Shown in pieces: positions 61,798 through 64,000 of a stretch of DNA of 64,000 bases. The stretch lies in the NCBI GenBank assembly GCA_028716385.1, contig JAQUPX010000002.1, positions 292,756 through 356,755 on the forward strand, in the 5' to 3' direction. The stretch is from a bacterium. Lineage in GTDB: Bacteria > Hydrothermota > UBA3073 > JACQXS01 > JAQTXJ01. Under the pieces are notes generated by a model. The model worked only from the letters and a program-made list of their open reading frames with translations, ran no database searches and was not told the origin of the DNA. Position 1 is the stretch's first letter. Every line of letters begins with the position of its first letter. The translations under genes and the position numbers were made by a program.

Positions 61798-63069
61798 TTA
61801 CTTCAGATTATTTATTAGTTTGAGGGCGATTTTTTGCAGGAGTTCACCTGTTCCCGGGGCAAGGGGATAAATTCCAAAATACTTATACGAATCTTCTATT
61901 TCATAACCTTTCTTTAGGTATTCCTTTTTTGTAGGAACATACCCGACACATCCATTCGCATAACACCCTATAATAGTATTAGGGAATTTGGATTTTTTCT
62001 TGATGTTAAGCCCCACTTCTACAAATAATTCAACAGGAAACGTTGAAAACACAATATCATTGACAGCAAGTGCATTAAGTTCAAGGTTTATTTTAGGCGG
62101 GTTCTTTTTCCCGGATATTTCTTTATGCGCCAGTTTCGCCCATTCTGACTTGGCTTTTGTTTCAAGTGTTTTCTCTTTTGCAAATGCTTTCTTTTCTTTT
62201 TCTATTTCCTTACTAGATAAGAAGCCTGCAGAAAGCTGAAGTACATAGTTTGCAGTTTTAAAATAATTAACAGGACGAGTTTTAATTTTATCTTTAATTC
62301 TTAATGTTTCTAATGCAATTTTCTTACCTAATCTTTCAACTTCCTTAAAAGAATTAGTAACTCCGGAAATCGGGTTTATATTTGCGGAAGCTCCCGTTAT
62401 AAACAATGCAGGCACACCGGTGTTTTTTTCTATAAAATCCGTTGCAAAAGCAGGATAATCTCCTGATATATGCCGATTTTCGGGACCAAGAATAACGGGA
62501 TGACAGGAATAATTTACAATTAAAGCAATAGGTTTTCCCGCAGTAGTATCAATTTTTATAACGCTTAATTCCGTATCTATCGGACCGGTGGGATTTTCTC
62601 CAATAATCATTTCTTTGCCTTTCTTTTCCCGCCTGTTGATTCCTATCTGTACTTTCCCTTTGCCAATACCGATAACGGCTTCTTTTTTCTTTTTATCTGC
62701 CGAAGATACACAGGTTGCGATTTTCTCTTTTAATGAATTTATATATTTGGGATCAGGTTCTCCGCATTTCCTTAAGAATACGGTAGCAGGACCTGAGTGG
62801 GTATGTGTAGCAAAGATTATGATATTTTCTTTTTTAATGCCGCATTCTTTTTCTATTTTACTCTTAATGTCTAATGCCAGTTTTTCGTTTACTGCCAACA
62901 GGTCGCAATTAACAATAAGATTGATTTTCCCTTTATAGTCAATTACCAATGCCTTGGCAAAAAGCTTACTATGCACTCCGACCGAACATCCCTCTCTTGC
63001 GACAAACCCCTGTAAATCTAATCCAACGGGAGGAGTGATATCTATTTTAGAAACTCCGATTTTAAACAT
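61798..63069 (-). CDS. Neutral/alkaline ceramidase-like hydrolase
   Basis: A 423-residue member of the neutral/alkaline non-lysosomal ceramidase superfamily, a zinc amidase fold. The N-terminus GVSKIDITPPVGLDLQGF is diagnostic, THTHSGPATVF near residue 91 supplies zinc ligands, and NYSCHPVILGPENR and GASANINPISG complete the site. It lacks the C-terminal Ig-like domain of classical ceramidases and has no signal peptide, so it may act on another amide or ester in the cytoplasm. It lies among glycan-related genes but on the opposite strand. The upstream sequence has no clear ribosome site. Confidence 0.85.
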   Translation of the reverse strand: MFKIGVSKIDITPPVGLDLQGFVAREGCSVGVHSKLFAKALVIDYKGKINLIVNCDLLAVNEKLALDIKSKIEKECGIKKENIIIFATHTHSGPATVFLRKCGEPDPKYINSLKEKIATCVSSADKKKKEAVIGIGKGKVQIGINRREKKGKEMIIGENPTGPIDTELSVIKIDTTAGKPIALIVNYSCHPVILGPENRHISGDYPAFATDFIEKNTGVPALFITGASANINPISGVTNSFKEVERLGKKIALETLRIKDKIKTRPVNYFKTANYVLQLSAGFLSSKEIEKEKKAFAKEKTLETKAKSEWAKLAHKEISGKKNPPKINLELNALAVNDIVFSTFPVELFVEVGLNIKKKSKFPNTIIGCYANGCVGYVPTKKEYLKKGYEIEDSYKYFGIYPLAPGTGELLQKIALKLINNLK

Positions 63070-63202
63070 AATTAAATAAAACTTAACATAAAAACAAACT
63101 CTGTCAATTCAAAAAGATTGACATTATTTTTTTTTTGAATTAAGATGCCACTTTAATTGCTTATAGGAAACAGGTATACTAACAGAAAAACCCCGCAAAG
63201 CG

Positions 63203-63251
63203 GGATAACATAGAGTAGAGTAATGTTTATGAAGAAACAAACTCTAACTAA
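63203..63251 (+). repeat. Short dispersed leader element, second copy
   Basis: GGATAAC...TAGAGTAGAGTAATG...AAACAAACTCTAACTAA matches 48986-49030, keeping 6-bp dyad arms TAGAGT/ACTCTA. A CCCCGC-AAA-GCGGG hairpin precedes it. It ends about 10 bases before the ATG of a secreted glycosidase-like gene. Confidence 0.5.
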
Positions 63252-63260
63252 GGGGGGAAG

Positions 63261-64000
63261 ATGAAGAAAGGGCTTTTTTTGTTTTTAATTCTTATGGTTG
63301 CTTTATCGCCTAAGAATATTTTTTCACAAACACCTAAAACACCAAAGGTTGAAGGCAGGGCAATCTGGATACACCCAACAGCCGATTTACAGGATATGGA
63401 ATCCGTAAAAAGTCTTGTTGCTAATTGTAAAAAAGCAAATATAAATTTAATAATTCCGTGTATGAAGCTTTATGGAAAGGTTTTATGGGATAGCAAAAAA
63501 TTTTCAGGAGCTATTCCCGATGATTTCAAAAAGAAATTCGAACAGGGTTTTGACCCATTAAAAGAACTAATAGCAGAATCCCACAAAAACGGTATTCGTG
63601 TCCACGCATGGTTATGCGATTTTACGGATGAAGCAAATTTGCCTGCATACAAAGAACACCCGGAATGGGCAATGCTTAATAAAGACGGGAAACCTACCAC
63701 ATCGGAATTTCTAACTAATAATACACCATATTTTATCTTATGGATGTGTCCGGCACAAAGAAAAGGATATACTGACCAGTGGTTAATTCCTATGATAGAA
63801 GAAATAGTAACTAATTACGACGTTGACGGAATCCACCACGATTACATAAGATACCCAGGGGACGTTTCGCCTGACGGTTATTGTTTTTGTGATTACTGTC
63901 TTGAGAATTTCTTAAAATATAATCATCTTTATTATGAATGCAAACCCGATACGCAGATTGAGGCCGTCCAGAAATTACCTATCTGGATATCAAACTGGTC
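63261..64000 (+). CDS. Secreted GHL10-type glycoside hydrolase-like protein (3' end beyond window)
   Basis: A partial gene open to the window edge (246 codons seen). The N-terminus is a signal peptide (KKGLFLFLILMVALSPKNIFS), with AGGGGGGAAG just before the ATG. The mature part starts VEGRAIWIHPTADLQDMESV and contains GIRVHAWLCDF, the cleft segment VDGIHHDYIRYPGDV near residue 190, and a Cys pair in FCDYCLENF. These match the DUF187/GHL10 family of glycoside hydrolase-like barrels. It continues the carbohydrate-oriented locus and is headed by a dispersed dyad element. Substrate and catalytic residues cannot be judged from the part visible. Confidence 0.85.
   Translation, partial: MKKGLFLFLILMVALSPKNIFSQTPKTPKVEGRAIWIHPTADLQDMESVKSLVANCKKANINLIIPCMKLYGKVLWDSKKFSGAIPDDFKKKFEQGFDPLKELIAESHKNGIRVHAWLCDFTDEANLPAYKEHPEWAMLNKDGKPTTSEFLTNNTPYFILWMCPAQRKGYTDQWLIPMIEEIVTNYDVDGIHHDYIRYPGDVSPDGYCFCDYCLENFLKYNHLYYECKPDTQIEAVQKLPIWISNW

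Overview
The window is a stretch of an AT-rich, Gram-negative, anaerobic bacterial chromosome. Several secreted proteins end in a type IX (Por) secretion-like C-terminal sorting domain. One locus carries rubredoxin, desulfoferrodoxin, an A-type flavoprotein and a hybrid-cluster protein, which is typical of strict anaerobes. Outer-membrane-type proteins, a UDP-sugar dehydratase and a SPOR-domain protein indicate a diderm envelope. The combination would fit an uncultured FCB-type or WOR-3-like candidate lineage; that placement is inference, since no ribosomal or other marker gene is present.

Region by region. (1) 1-9.8 kb: thirteen small plus-strand genes, often overlapping by ATGA or GTGA: GrpB-like and other nucleotidyltransferases, a glycosyltransferase, an acetyltransferase, Nudix, three methyltransferases, a formamidase-like protein, an alpha/alpha-toroid protein, PurN and HIT. 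(2) 10-16 kb: a sorting-domain protein, GAPDH, hslV-hslU and a seven-module FG-GAP/PQQ-like propeller. (3) 16-22.3 kb: a nucleotide-sugar dehydratase, DUF2905, a site-2 protease, a TPR-SPOR protein and MutS. (4) 22.3-25.7 kb: a translationally coupled RecQ-phosphoribosyltransferase fusion and DprA, flanked by a perfect 25-bp direct repeat of the mutS 3' end, so probably an inserted module. (5) 25.7-32.4 kb: a broken rhodanese gene, a 1333-residue gingipain-like peptidase, a GcvH-like protein with a dipeptide epimerase, and tRNA-Met. (6) 32.5-39.3 kb, minus strand: a probable eleven-gene redox and Fe-S operon headed by a Fur/PerR regulator; its NifS-like protein has Asp where the PLP lysine should be. 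(7) 39.3-48 kb: flavodoxin, transporters, a metallopeptidase-propeller-barrel protein, a DUF401 permease, a DUF3343 protein and a radical SAM protein. (8) 48-49 kb: a REP-associated tyrosine transposase flanked by its own REP/BIME palindromes. (9) 49-64 kb: an alkyltransferase-like protein, a lipoprotein, and a carbohydrate-oriented surface locus (two large secreted TIM-barrel-like proteins, DegT aminotransferase, Gfo/Idh oxidoreductase, sodium:solute symporter, ceramidase-like hydrolase and the start of a GHL10-type glycosidase).

Themes across the window. Short hairpins preceded by GTAG occur next to the transposase and also at three distant places, once in frame inside a coding gene. Several first-of-operon genes have a sigma70-like promoter so close to the ATG that the mRNA would be leaderless or nearly so, while genes inside operons have clear Shine-Dalgarno sequences. 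The best candidates for something new are the repeat-bounded RecQ-PRTase/DprA module and the lysine-less NifS/IscU pair inside the redox operon.
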